Assembly (NCBI GenBank): GCA_029582155.1
Contig: CM055909.1
Coordinates: forward strand, 21,659,347 to 21,723,346
Direction: 5' to 3'
Source of the DNA: Panopea generosa
Lineage: Eukaryota > Mollusca > Bivalvia > Adapedonta > Hiatellidae
DNA: 64,000 bases
In this document: positions 50,234 to 62,649 of the stretch, piece by piece
Layout of the letters: the number at the start of each line of letters is the position of its first letter
How positions within the stretch are numbered: the stretch's first letter is position 1
Position numbers and translations under genes: made by a program
The notes under the pieces: model-generated
Seen by the model: the letters and a program-made list of their open reading frames with translations, nothing else
What the model was told of the DNA's origin: nothing
Database searches by the model: none

Positions 50234-50259
50234 GGGGGGAGGGGGGGGGGGGGGGGGGG
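50234..50259 (+). repeat. G-tract (G6-A-G19) in C
   Basis: This nearly pure guanine run lies inside a stretch of about 170 bp (50,160-50,330) that B lacks at the homologous site (about 30,300). It has G-quadruplex potential. Confidence 0.92.
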
Positions 50260-50780
50260 TAATTGGTGAGTGATACCTTGAAGTGTAAAAATTGTTATAA
50301 AATGTTATTGAAATAATTGAAAGTTATGTCTGTCGACTTACAATACCAAAACTGTCGTGTGACGTTTCACAAAGCCAATCATTCTCTTCTCCACATCCTA
50401 AACCCTTGACATAAAATGACCTTTTCTCATTTAAATAGAGGAATTAAGAAATGACATTCTAAATATTTCTGATGCCAGCTTGTTAAAGCCATTAAAATCT
50501 AAAACTATGTCAACGTTTTACGACAATTATTATGGAGTAATATTCCTGATATATATGTATCATCAATCGGATACGGTATTGAGAATAAACAATTTAAATA
50601 GTCGTGTATAAGTGTTTATGATTAACAAAAAAACTTTAAACTATATACTGGCTGATTACGTTACAATTCGATAATCCAATCACCGATCCATATTATTATG
50701 GAGGATGCCATTTTCCTTTGACAAGCTAACGTTTCATTAGTAAACACTACATTGCAAAACATTGTGTTTATTAGACAAAT

Positions 50781-50832
50781 AACGCCACGTGGAGAGTGGG
50801 CGGAGCAGTAGTCGCTCTCGCGTCAGGTCAAT
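50781..50832 (-). other. GC-richer conserved patch with CACGTG (C copy)
   Basis: AACGCCACGTGGAGAGTGGG, then CGGAGCAGTAGTCGCTCTCG, then CGTCAGGTCA: the inverted counterpart of 29,526-29,582, with few differences. Confidence 0.5.
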
Positions 50833-51524
50833 TTCTAGTATTGAATCAGCAGTATCAAAATAGAAATTGAAGAAACCTACTGCTTAAAGCTGCTTAGAAC
50901 ATCTTGCTGGGATTATTCTCGCCTGGTAATGGTCTTATTTATTTATAAGATTTAGGGACGTCATTGTCAGTATTTTTAGTAAATGTCGTTTTTTTGGCCA
51001 ATTATTTTTCTCTCAAGTTTAAAAGCTGATCAATTACTTCATCACCTTCCACCCAGACGACATTTATCAATCTTCGCGTCAACAAATCAAACGTAATGGT
51101 AAGAGCTGGGGAAATGTCTTAGTAACACATAAACTAATTTTACAATATCATATTAATCGTAATTCATGGCGAAAATGACAAATAATATTTACCAGATGTA
51201 ATTAACAAGATTCGAGGCTTAAAATAAGAATATATTGAGAAAGATGCTAGCGTAATAAACCACTTATGGTTCTGTACAGCTGAATATTGATATTCGATAC
51301 AAAACGTGTTGCTTTTGTTTCGGTATTAACTACAAGCTAATTTGAATTTTTTAAGGAAAGATTCGTATTTCGTTTTGTTGATACTAAATACATTGAATTC
51401 GATTGTGAAGCAAAATCAGAGCTTATATTAACTTTTCCCGAGTCCGCCTCCGGGGTAAAACAGTCACTGAGTGATTTTAGACGCGAGTGGGATGAGCAGA
51501 AGATCGAATCCGTTCCGCTAATGT

Positions 51525-51668
51525 CATCAATATGATATGCATATACATCAATATCATATGCATACACATCAATATCATATGCATATTCATCAATATCATA
51601 CCATATACATCAATATCCTATCATATACATCAATATCATATACATATACATCAATATTATATCATATA
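51525..51668 (+). repeat. 20-21-bp minisatellite (CATCAATATCATATGCATATA-type)
   Basis: About seven units begin CATCAATAT and carry variants of CATATGCATAT, which contains the palindrome ATATGCATAT. The period drifts between 20 and 21 bp. Confidence 0.88.
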
Positions 51669-51773
51669 AATCTTTTTGGAAAATTTACTTTGAATTGATC
51701 ATCGACACCCAACATATTAAATTATCTTGCACGTATTTTTACAAAAGTCCTCTAACATGGAGAGTAGATGTGA

Positions 51774-51854
51774 GCTACCGGTTTGGTTAGATCAGTTGGT
51801 AAAGCATTCGCACTGTAATTGAAAGGTCCCGGGATCGAGTCCTGGACTGGCTGC
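51774..51854 (+). pseudogene. tRNA-Thr(TGT)-like sequence
   Basis: D-arm region GGTTTGGTTAGATCAGTTGG, anticodon region CGCACTGTAATTG with TGT in the expected loop, and T arm CCCGGGATCGAGTCCTGG are recognisable. The acceptor stem pairs poorly and the anticodon stem has mismatches. It is probably a tRNA pseudogene or SINE head, not a working gene. Confidence 0.5.
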
Positions 51855-51877
51855 ATATTTTTATCTCCTTATAGGTT

Positions 51878-52237
51878 ATGTACACACTGGGACATAAACT
51901 TGACATTTACCTATTATGCAAAAAGGTGCTGAGTGCCTTTTTATTTCCTTTTCACTGGACATGGTTCTGCAAAAATGCGACAAATAACGTCGAACAGATA
52001 TTCAATATAACATACGGTATTGTGTTTAATAGTTTTAATGAAGGAAATGAGTTATGCACAGAAACAAAAGTTTATTATGTGTCACGTTATCCTGAAAAAA
52101 ATGGAGACAAGATATATTGTTTCAAAATGATTTTATCAACTAGATATTTAGTACAAAAGGTTTATGAGCATTTAACCATTAATTTTACGGACATTCTAAT
52201 AAATAGGTATCTAATTGGCTTTTATGCAGCCAGCTAA
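51878..52237 (+). CDS. Unassigned 119-codon open frame
   Basis: This ATG-to-stop frame starts 24 bases after the tRNA-like sequence, inside the segment that only C has. The product would contain CTETKVYYVSRYPEKNGDK followed by a cysteine and a hydrophobic stretch, plus three possible N-glycosylation sequons. There is no signal peptide or known domain, and no second copy to test for constraint. In DNA this AT-rich a frame of this length can occur by chance. It could be an exon or nothing. Confidence 0.15.
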   Translation: MYTLGHKLDIYLLCKKVLSAFLFPFHWTWFCKNATNNVEQIFNITYGIVFNSFNEGNELCTETKVYYVSRYPEKNGDKIYCFKMILSTRYLVQKVYEHLTINFTDILINRYLIGFYAAS

Positions 52238-54150
52238 TTTCAGCCACACATTTAGCCACACAACATACATTTAAGTCACATTACTGTTTTTCAACTGTCC
52301 AAATCATCCATTTGTCTGTAAGGATGGATGAACAGACGTACTCACGAAAGGTTGTAAACTCTTAAAATCTTTGTGGGATGGTCATAAAAGAAACCACAAC
52401 AGAACCTAATGTCTACGTAACCCTAAATGTCGTATACCTAGATATCCAACCCTAATTACGTTAAAAAAAGAACAAAAAAGTTTTTAAAAAAAGAAAAGAC
52501 ATTAAAAAAGCAACTAACACTCCAATGGCATAATAAACAAAGAGATTGTGATGTTCATATTTTTACCGTCCTAACCCCTCAATGGCTGAGATAACATGAC
52601 ATTTGTAATTTAATACAGACATACATTATATACAATTCAATTAACGTCTTGTAATTATTGAGGAATTGTTAAACAATTAGAAATCAATTCAAATCATCGC
52701 CGAATGCTGACAGTGTCGTTAAAGGTCTCAGTGCGAATAGCGAACACAGCCAAACTTAATTTTGCCTTAATCTGGTATACGTGCAAAGCAATATATCATC
52801 AAAATGGTGATGTTTTAAATAGGTAATTCTTGTTTATTTAGCTCAATTGATAAACTCAGAGTTGATATTAATTGTCCTGGAGTCCATTTCCTGTGTAGGA
52901 CCTGTACTGAGTGTAGATTATCAGACCGAACCTGGGATAAAAGACTCGAACTCTAGCTTCAGCGGCAGACACTTTATCTACTCCACTACAATTACGCTTT
53001 TAATTATGTTTTATGTTGTATACACTGTAACAACAATAGACTATAAGCCAGAATCAGGCATACATTGAATATCATGTAGACAAAGTTCTTCATTATGTGC
53101 CATAACGCGAATAATTTAATTTTAACACTATAATAACATTCAATCATATTGCGTTTCGTGACATTGTGATAAAATATCTGATTTACCGTGTACCACCAGT
53201 AGACGTACTTCACATTTGCATTTGAAGGCGATATTTATTTGAGAAATATTTATATGATTGACTGAGCACACGTTATAAGCAACACCGGATTCAACAAGAC
53301 ACGGACAGATTTGTCTTGTTAAGTATTATTCAATATTCCATAAATTTGACAAATGGAAACGAGTCAGATGCTCGCGATGATTTCATGCCTTTAGTGCTGT
53401 TAAACAGGTTGTGGGTAAGATATCACTACACAGTTGAATTTAATTTTATATTCTATATAAAATGAGGTCTAGGATTTTCACGGTAAAAAATTTACTTTGA
53501 AACATAAATCATCAATACAAACACAAATCACATATATTCCTAAAAGTATTTATCGAAAAAACTCCATATTTCACAAAAGGTTTGAAACACAGTTGCTAAA
53601 CCTTCCTTGAAATATGTGAATTTCAACGGTCATATTTGGGTACTAATTTGTAAGATTTGCAGACGTAATTGCCAATATTTTTCAGCAAACATATATTTAC
53701 TGGTCAATTAGTTTCAGCTGCTGACCAATACCGGGCTGACAAGTAATGAATGTCTATAATCATTCTTTTTCTCAGATGACATTTCCAATCTTCATGTTGG
53801 TAAATCAGCCAGAAAAATGTCTCATGTAACAGACTAATACTTGTAATGTTAAAGTTTATCGTAATTCACCGAGAAAATTACAAAATAAACATACCAGACG
53901 TTACTAACAATATTTGAGTGTGTAAATAAGTAGTGCTGTTTGGATATTGAGAGAGATGAAAACAATAAAAGCCGATTATAGCTTTGTAAGTCTTAGTACG
54001 TATTGGTGCTTTATAAATATAACATATAAAATACGTTCACCTACTTCAATACACATCAGATTTGATTACGTTACAGGTTGGCGTTGAAAGAAAATAGTAA
54101 TACGTCCAGTTGACGTGTTTACGTCTCGTACAATATAGTTAATTTTTAAC

Positions 54151-54151
<1 letters not shown>

Positions 54152-54193
<42 letters not shown>
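54152..54193 (+). repeat. (CT)n microsatellite
   Basis: 42 bp of alternating CT, the counterpart of the 30-bp (GA)n at 26,700-26,729. The arms differ in repeat number. Confidence 0.97.
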
Positions 54194-54195
<2 letters not shown>

Positions 54196-54196
<1 letters not shown>

Positions 54197-54420
54197 TGGA
54201 TCCAACTCATATAAAGCTATCAGAGTATCTACGTAAATTGTCCGTTCAATCCAGATGTGTTGCATGTACAACTACAGTAAAAAGCCATGGATGACATCAA
54301 ATCTATTGGTTTGGTAGATGCCTTGATATTGTGTCTATTGTTTGCATTGTAGATAGGCGCACTTTTCGTAATCTGGTTTATACATATATATATTTGGTAG
54401 TTCACAAATAAGTATCGCCA
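54196..54420 (+). repeat. Dispersed repeat, C copy at the position homologous to B 26,480-26,690
   Basis: GGATCCAACTCATATAAAGC, then CCAGATGTGTTGCATGTA, then GGTTTGGTAGATGCCTTGAT, then TTGCATTGTAGATAGGCGCA. It is directly repeated at 62,930-63,165. Confidence 0.78.
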
Positions 54421-56055
54421 TTATATATGATATAGGAAATGCCCTTCTTGATCACTTAAACAATTACATTGGTTCTTTAAGTTTTTTAATATGTTGATTC
54501 ATATATGTAACAAAACACACAGGAGTGACCAGATTGCAATTTCAAATACATATAGTTTAATGAGACTCCTCCTCCGTGTTTCGGTAAGTATACCTTCCAT
54601 GTTTTGCAGTGTATGCATATGGACCTTTAAATCATCACTTCTTCACCCAAGGTATCCAACTTGGCAAAACTGAAGAACATATTCAAATATTCTAACCTGT
54701 AGAGTTAATACGATAATTTAAGCACTTTCAAACAAAAACATTCTTAAATAATTGACAAAGCTCTAATGTCTCGTACACAAGCATCTCCATACTGTCACTT
54801 GTGGTGGACGGGGAAGGCGAAATAGTTAAGTGAGATCTTTTTTTTTTTAATTTCAGTCACCAAAAAATATGGTGACCCATTTAATCACCCCGTAATTGGT
54901 CTGTGTGGGCCGGGTTGGCCATCCCCCAACAAACCGTACAAATAATTCACATGCATGTTTTTATACATATATATTGTAAGTATGTATAACATGGAACGTA
55001 TAAAAACCACAAAAAAACAATGCATATTATACAAGCTATGTAGATGGGGAGTTTTTTTTTTTATGTCATTACAATTATATAGAGGATCTCCACCCAAAAG
55101 ATTGATTTTAACATTATTTTTTAGCATAATATACAGTGTTGTATTAAATTAATCTGAGACAAAAGTAGTAAGAAGAATAAGATATAATTATATTAAGAAT
55201 AAATGATCAAGACAAACAAAAATTATTACAGAGATCTTTTCAATTCATACATTTGACTTTTCACCATGTAAAAGTAACGACATTTTTTTCCTGAAAACCT
55301 AGCCTTTAATATCACAAATAAAATAATTATTATACCAAGTTTTATTTCTACCAGGTTAAGTGAGATCTTAGTCTCATTACTTATTTACTGTTATTACATA
55401 TCTTTCCCATATGGGTTTATAACAGAATTCATTGTCCCTCATTATGAGTCTGTATTATATTGTAATGTTACTGGCACGACTCTCTCTTTGGCTCCTCTTT
55501 TTGGTTCTAGACGAGAACAGACGTACTTTTAAGCATGTAATCACTGTTTACTTAATAATTCATTCAATAAAATATTCATAATATACAATTCAAGAATTTA
55601 AACATCAAGTTATTTATTGCGATAGAATAATAATAAATATGAATGCGCTATTACATTCAGTTTGACACAATAATCATATATCAGACAAACAATGAGTATT
55701 AACTATGCGGTCCTTCAGCCATAAACTACATTGTGCTTCTGCATGAAGAATAAATGCTCCAACAATAAACAAATATCAATCACTTGTCTTGTCGTACTAT
55801 TATAGCAAATAACTTCATGTTCAGTTTAGACACTAAAACAGTCTTCAGAACGACATATTTAAACGTGAATGAGTCCAGTCTTATATCAAAGCACCGAATT
55901 GTTAGAAAGGCAAACCTTGTAAAAATGATCTTACTAAAGAACTAACTTCAATTACTTTTTATGATACACTGAGAAGAAACTTAGCAATACAATAGAACCA
56001 TAGACTTTTACTTATTTTATCCAGGATCCATCGTCAAACTATGAATGCCGGGAGG

Positions 56056-56576
56056 AACTTCCATCTTCTTATTTCTAACTTCTTAGTTCTAACTTCTAAC
56101 TTCTTAGTTCTAATGCCGTACTTCTAACTTCTTTCTTCTTCCTTCTTAATTCTTACTTTTAACTTCTTACTTCTTACTTCTTACGTCGTACTTCTTACTT
56201 TTTATTTCTTGCTTCAAAGTTATTGCTTCTTACTTATTACTTATTACTTTTATTAATAACTTCTTACTTCTCATTTCTGGCTTCTTACTTCGTTTCTAAC
56301 TTCGTATTTCTTATTTCTTACATTAAACTTCTTACTTTTGTTTCTAATTCATTGCTTCTTTCTTATTATTTCTTATTTCTTACATATTATTTCGTACATC
56401 TTGCTTCTAACATCTTGCTTCTAATGTCTTGCTTTTTACTTTGTACTTCTAACTTCTTGTTTGTTACTTCTTATTTCTAACGTTTTCCCTATTGCTCCTT
56501 ACTACTTACTTCTTACTTCTAGCTTAATGTTGATTACTTCTTAGTTCTAACTTCTAAATTCTTACTTCTTACTTTT
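56056..56576 (+). repeat. Pyrimidine-rich heptanucleotide tract (TTACTTC)n, block C
   Basis: About 520 bp of imperfect TTACTTC/TAACTTC/TTGCTTC repeats, with almost no guanine except in TTGCTTC variants. The homologous tract in B is about 170 bp. An 85-codon frame (56,223-56,480) is a by-product. Confidence 0.92.
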
Positions 56577-56619
56577 ATGTTGTCACTTGATTTTATTAGA
56601 AAACTCAGGAAATACCATT

Positions 56620-58740
56620 TGGTATATTTCGTGAATTTAATTAGAGTATGTCTTGATTATGATTACATTTTGCGGTACATGTATTTAATCCGAACTATAT
56701 ATAGATCAGTAAGTATTATATAATTGACAGTACTTCTTGACTAGACAGTAAAATAGATCCTTAAAGCAACACATTGGCTTTATAATGTTAAAACTGTCAG
56801 ATAACTTCGTAATATAGATTGATAAGAAAATGAAACGTTCTGTATTTTCTAATTTTTAACTAAACTGATATTGGGACGAGTGCATGTTCTGTTTACCCAA
56901 ACTAAGTATGGCCAACATATGTTTTCATTTATAGAATACAATAGGTATATTTATATAAAATTAGCTCGTGATGTCAAATATCAGATTTACCAAGGTAATA
57001 ATATGAAGCAAAACTACAGTAAGACTTTTGTTGCCAAAACTATGCTACGGTTTTTGTCACTGATAGCACACTTCTGAATCAGACAATACACAGTTGAGCA
57101 TGTATTAGAAGAATAAGGGCCTCTTGGGTGCCAAAGACTGCGCATTCGCGGCGGTCATCTTGTTTCTAAATATAGTAACTAATTTGAATATAAGCGATGT
57201 TTCTACTACCAGCGCGCTGCGGCCATTTTTTTAATATTTACAAGGTATAAGCCCACCATTGGGTTTTGTTCTTTATTTTATAGTAAACAAAAATGTTTGC
57301 AGGCTTGTCATTTATATAGAGACCCAAATGCCATAAGTAAAACTTTTATTGTTAGTTACTATCAAAATATGAAGAGTAAAGTAGGGGTCATATGTCATAT
57401 AAAAGATTTTTTTTTCAGTGTATACACTGTTGACAAAGTGAAGTAGACTTCCGAAATCATGTATTCATATTCAAATTTCCAGGCATCAATTTATTTTTTT
57501 CAAATCCACAATTCACTTATTTCATTCTTCTTTATTTCTTACCAGCGTTCCAACCGAGAATATATTTAACATGTGACATGACATTTAAATGATCTTAATT
57601 AAATTTAGAAAGTCGGTGCTCTTTCTTTTGATATATATAACAAACAATCTAGTAAAAGTTATAATCTTAAAATAATATGTGTTTGAAAAAAAAGCAAGCT
57701 GATAGTAAATGGCTTAAACATACTGTTAGGAAGACACTACCATGACAATCAATTCTTCAACGTCATATCGAGGTTAAGTGTAAAACTATTCCATATACTG
57801 TTTTAGTATATGTCAAGTTAGACTAGTTTTACACTAAGTCTCAATTTAATGAAAATAAGTATGAAATATGAAAACTTTTTATGATTTTAATCTAAATTCC
57901 TTGATATTTAATTTCCATTTAGTTGTAAATCTACGATATTATTATATATGTAATGGACTAGTGCCATTTATGAAAACCAAATGACATATTATCATCTTTG
58001 GAGAAGGAATGGGAATATACAGGAGTCAGGAAACTAATTAAAAGTGTTCATAATTTGCAGTCATCATTATATTATGTCGGTGAATAATAAGGATATGATA
58101 GGATTACCTTGGGCGTTTTATAACATTTGGTATTGTGCACATTAGTGTTTATTTGAATCAGCTTGTCTGCATAGGAGGTAAATGTTTGGTGCACTTATCC
58201 CTGGGGTTGGATTCGGCGCTGTTTACGAATAACACGAAAATATATATGGCTTTATTTAGTTCATATATTATGAAATAATTTACATAAACTATGGCGAAAA
58301 ATGTTAAGAGGTTAGTTTTATTATACGACTATAATACGAATACTGCACACACGAGTCTCGTATCATGATGTGACTAAGGACACAACAGCGAGATTAGAGA
58401 TTATTGATAAAGCTCCTAGGTTGGGGTTTGACTGCTAACTGTTCTTCCAATGCGTTGTGACCCAAGTTTACACGTATTCTGTACGTTTGTATTCTACTGA
58501 TTATATCATTCAATTTGAGATTTATAAAAAAAGTTAAGATAAACATTTCGCTTCAGTAACATGTTTTATCACTACAGTATCATACTGAAGATACAGGGTC
58601 GTTTATATGGTATATATATATATCACTCTCTCTTCATGTATATCTCGAAGTTTTTTAAAATATTATACAGAGCGCCAGATTATTGATATTGTGAATCAAA
58701 TATTGACGAAAGTTGTTATTATTAAACGTATACATTTTAC
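56620..58740. other. Roughly 2.1-kb segment of C absent from B
   Basis: Flanks pair with B at about 24,725 and 24,605, only about 120 bp apart there. No gene was recognised. It holds a nested hairpin at 57,774-57,838 and a GC-richer patch near 57,140-57,230 (GCGCATTCGCGGCGGTCATC). Terminal repeats were not found. Confidence 0.6.
57774..57838. repeat. Nested inverted repeats (hairpin within hairpin)
   Basis: Outer arms AGTGTAAAACTA (57,777-57,788) and TAGTTTTACACT (57,824-57,835) enclose a second perfect stem, CATATACT-gtttt-AGTATATG (57,792-57,812). Confidence 0.85.
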
Positions 58741-60960
58741 ATTGATGGTGGAACAAGTTTTTACATCTAAGACCAATCACGAGGGAAGCCTTCTTATTTA
58801 GAACCAGTACTGCATGTAAGCATATGCGGATAAAGTGTTTTGCCCAAGGACACTACAAAAAGCGTATACTACACAAGTTGTTTCTTGATACGGTATCACC
58901 GTTATGATTTACATCTTGACTAATGTTTTATCAATTCCATTATGACAGGAAATTAATTGACTGTTAGCATGCAAACCCTCTCTCACTTAACCGATTGTAA
59001 GTGTTTCAATCCATCAGGTGTCGGTCTATCAATCCTTAACTACGATTGCATCGACTTGTAACGAAATAACTTCAAGGCAGTGCTATTAAATGAGTACATT
59101 CAATCTAGATGAGACTGCGAATCCAATATTTTCTATTCACTAGAAATGCTCGCGATACAGACGACTAGATTAGTAAACATTTTTTACTGTATTGAAGATC
59201 GAGGTATAAGGGGGTCGACCTGATTTGCATACCATTACTATATTTAATATAAGTCATGTTTAGAGTAGAAACGTCTTCAGCAGCATCAGCCGCACCACCA
59301 AGAACTACAACAACAACAATTACCTTCATTCTGTCATGGTCACATTTTTAACAATAGACAATGGCAAATAGTCAATTGATGAGAACAGATAACTAATACC
59401 AAGATAAAAAATCAAAAGGCATAAAACTAAAAATTTCTTTGTTAATATTAGTATAACAAATTTAAATAGGATGCCCTTATGGGGACAGTGAGAGTCATAC
59501 TCAGTACTACTCTTATTCATAAAAATCAAATAATATTGCTATATCAAAATGGCCTCTTGAAACTGTGATATAACGCTATGCCTAATTTAGAACGGTAAAG
59601 TGGTTTATACGGTTTTCTATTGGTATATACATATGAAGCGTACATATCCTTCCCGTTAGAAAGATAGTAAAGTGAATATCATCCAATCAAAGAAGAGAAT
59701 GGACATGATAATGCCTGACAATATGGATGATTATTTATGCATGCTAGATCACCCGTCATTATATTTTTCAGTCGAACTGTCATGCACTATAATTATTGTC
59801 ACTACGGGAGGAAGTGCACGTACAGTGAGCGGGGCGTAGTGTCGTGGATAGTGTGTTGACCACTCACAACAGAGGCTGCGTGTTCGGTCTCCTACTCGAT
59901 CCAATGGCTCTTAAATAACAACACTCAGTACTGGATCTACTCAGGAAGCAGACTCTTAAGCGATTTATATAAACTTTGAGTTTCCTTCGCAATCGAGCTA
60001 ATATAAATCGAATAAACTATGTACCTGTGTATGTTACAATGATACTTATTTCCAAATATTGATACGACAATGAAACTTAGTTTGATTCCCTTAACAACTT
60101 GCTGTTCACAAACGTTACAAACAATTATTAACCATAAATATTTAAATATGGTTTGACATTACATGGAGCTAGTGTACGAAGGAATGAATTTATTACAGGT
60201 GGTTAAAATTGCAGACTTTGAGCAGAATGATTGCAGGCATGTTCATTACTCTGTTTGAAATATATTCCATTAGTCATTTAATTTGTTAGTGACATATATT
60301 TGTTGATATATATGTTTTATACAGATACAGAATTGTTTGTTTATTTATTGTTATTTCTTCCTCTATTTAAGGCTAGCTAACGATTTTATTTTTTATATTT
60401 TTAACTCTGCTACATGGTAAATGTCTCTAGTGCTCATGAAATATGTTTTGTTAGATGTATGGTTTCCCTATCATATATATATATATATACTTAACACCTT
60501 TAAAATACAATATTGTAATTAATTTGTTAAATTTGTGTTCTAAAGTGATGAAATCGTCGGAATAAAATTGAGAAACAAAATAAGAAAATTTTGTCTTGGT
60601 TTATTATTATGTGATATCTATATTTGATACTCTACTCAAACTTGCATCATTCAAGGCATTAACTATATACATTTATACGAATGATGCTAGTCGCAGATGT
60701 ATTCAATAACTTTTTATGCAGAGCCAGCAAGAGAGTAATAAGTAAGGGTACAATAGGCGGAGATAGCGACAACTATCCAGCGCCTCTGACAATTAAAGTC
60801 TTTTGAAGAACGTCTTTAATTTCAAGAAGGAAACAAGTACAATTGTATTACAGAAAATCACACTGATTGCTTCAAGTCACATATATTTCTTTCAGACTAT
60901 GCAAATTAGGTTCGTTTGGTGGACATGCAATTGTAGGTGATGCAATTTTATGTAGTTACA

Positions 60961-62594
60961 GCACCATTATCGGTCACAGTGTGTCAAGATGTCTTTGACA
61001 GGGGAAATATACCAACATCATTACCGGTCACAGTGTATCAAGATATCTGGGACAGTGGTAATATACCAACATCATTACCAGTCACAGTGTGTCAATCATT
61101 ACTGGTCACAGTGTGTCAAGATGTCTTGGACAGGTGTAATATACCAGCATCACTACCGGTCACAGTGTGTCAAGATGTCTTGGACAGGTGTAATATACCA
61201 ACATCACTACCGGTCACAGTGTGTCAAGATGTCTTGGACAGGTGTAATATACCAGCATCACTACCGGTCACAGTGTGTCAAGATGTCTTGGACAGGTGTA
61301 ATATACCAACATCACTACCGGTCACAGTGTGTCAAGATGTCTGGGACAGGGGTAATATTCCAACATCACTACCGGTCACAGTGTGTCAAGATGTCTGGGA
61401 CAGATGTAATATTCCAACATCATTACCGGTCACAGTGTGTCAAGATGTCTTGGGAAGGGGTAATCTACCAACATCATTACCGGTCACAGTGTGTCATAAT
61501 GTCAGGGACAGGGGTACTATACCAACATTACTACCGGTCACAGTGTGTCAAGATGTCTTGGGCAGGGGTAATATACCAACATCATTACCGGTCACAGTGT
61601 GTCAAGATGTCTGGGACAGGGGTAATATACCAACATCACTACCGGTCACAGTGTGTCAAGATGTCTGGGACAGGGGTAATATACCAACATCATTACCGGT
61701 CACAGTGTGTCAAGATGTCTTTGACAGGGGTAATATACCAACATCACTACCGGTCAGTGTGTCAAGATGTCTGGGACAGTGGTAATATACCAACATCATT
61801 ACCGGTCACAGTGTGTCAAGATGTCTTTGACAGGGGTAATATACCAACATCACTACCGGTCAGTGTGTCAAGATGTCTGGGACATTGGTAATATACCAAC
61901 ATCATTACCGGTCACAATGTGTCAAGATGTCTTGGGCAGGGGTAATATACCAACATCACTACCGGTCAGTGTGTCAAGATGTCTTTGACAGGGGTAATAT
62001 ACCAACATCACTACCGGTCAGTGTGTCAAGATGTCTGGGACAGGGGTAATATACCAACATCATTACCGGTCACAATGTGTCAAGATGTCTGGGACAGGGG
62101 TAATATACCAACATCATTACCGGTCACAGTGTGTCAAGATGTCTGGGACAGGGGTAATATACCAACATCATTACCGGTCACAGTGTGTCAAGATGTCTGG
62201 GACAGTGGTAATATTCCAACATCATTACCGGTCACAGTGTGTCAAGATGTCTGGGACAGTGGTAATATTCCAACATCACTACCGGTCACAGTGTGTCAAG
62301 ATGTCTGGGACAGTGGTAATATACCAACATCATTACCGGTCACAGTGTGTCAAGATGTCTTTGACAGGGGTAATATACCAACATCACTACCGGTCAGTGT
62401 GTCAAGATGTCTGGGACAGTGGTAATATACCAACATCATTACCGGTCACAGTGTGTCAAGATGTCTTTGACAGGGGTGATATACCAACATCATTACCGGT
62501 CACAGTGTGTCAAGATGTCTTTGATAGTGGTAATATACCAACATCATTACCGGTCACAGTGTGTCAAGATGTCTGGGACAGTGGTAATATACCA
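60961..62594 (+). repeat. 54-bp minisatellite array, block C (about 30 units)
   Basis: The unit runs GTCACAGTGTGTCAAGATGT, CTGGGACAGGGGTAATATAC, CAACATCATTACCG. Some units drop CA in GGTCACAGTG and are 52 bp. From about 61,710 a two-unit pattern alternates CTTTGACAGGGG with CTGGGACAGTGG. Two plus-strand frames stay open over hundreds of codons because 54 is a multiple of three (18-residue units such as DVWDRGNIPTSLPVTVCQ). The two frames are equally open, and the 52-bp units shift between them, which argues against coding. A single degenerate unit lies at the homologous site in B (22,141-22,194). Confidence 0.96.
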
Positions 62595-62649
62595 ATCATT
62601 GAAAGTGATACACCAACACGAATTGGACTCAAAGTCGAGAAAGATTCAA

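Larger units (their letters stand above)
51310..53410. other. Roughly 2.1-kb segment of C not shared with B
   Basis: B has different sequence between the paired flanks (about 27,890-29,040). The C version contains a 20-21-bp minisatellite (51,525-51,668), a tRNA-like sequence (51,774-51,854), a 119-codon frame (51,878-52,237) and a degraded tRNA-like stretch near 52,930-53,000 on the minus strand. Confidence 0.6.

Noticed and set aside
56223-56480. 85-codon frame rich in Leu, Ser and Tyr resembling membrane segments
   Set aside because: It is the translation of the TTACTTC heptanucleotide tract.
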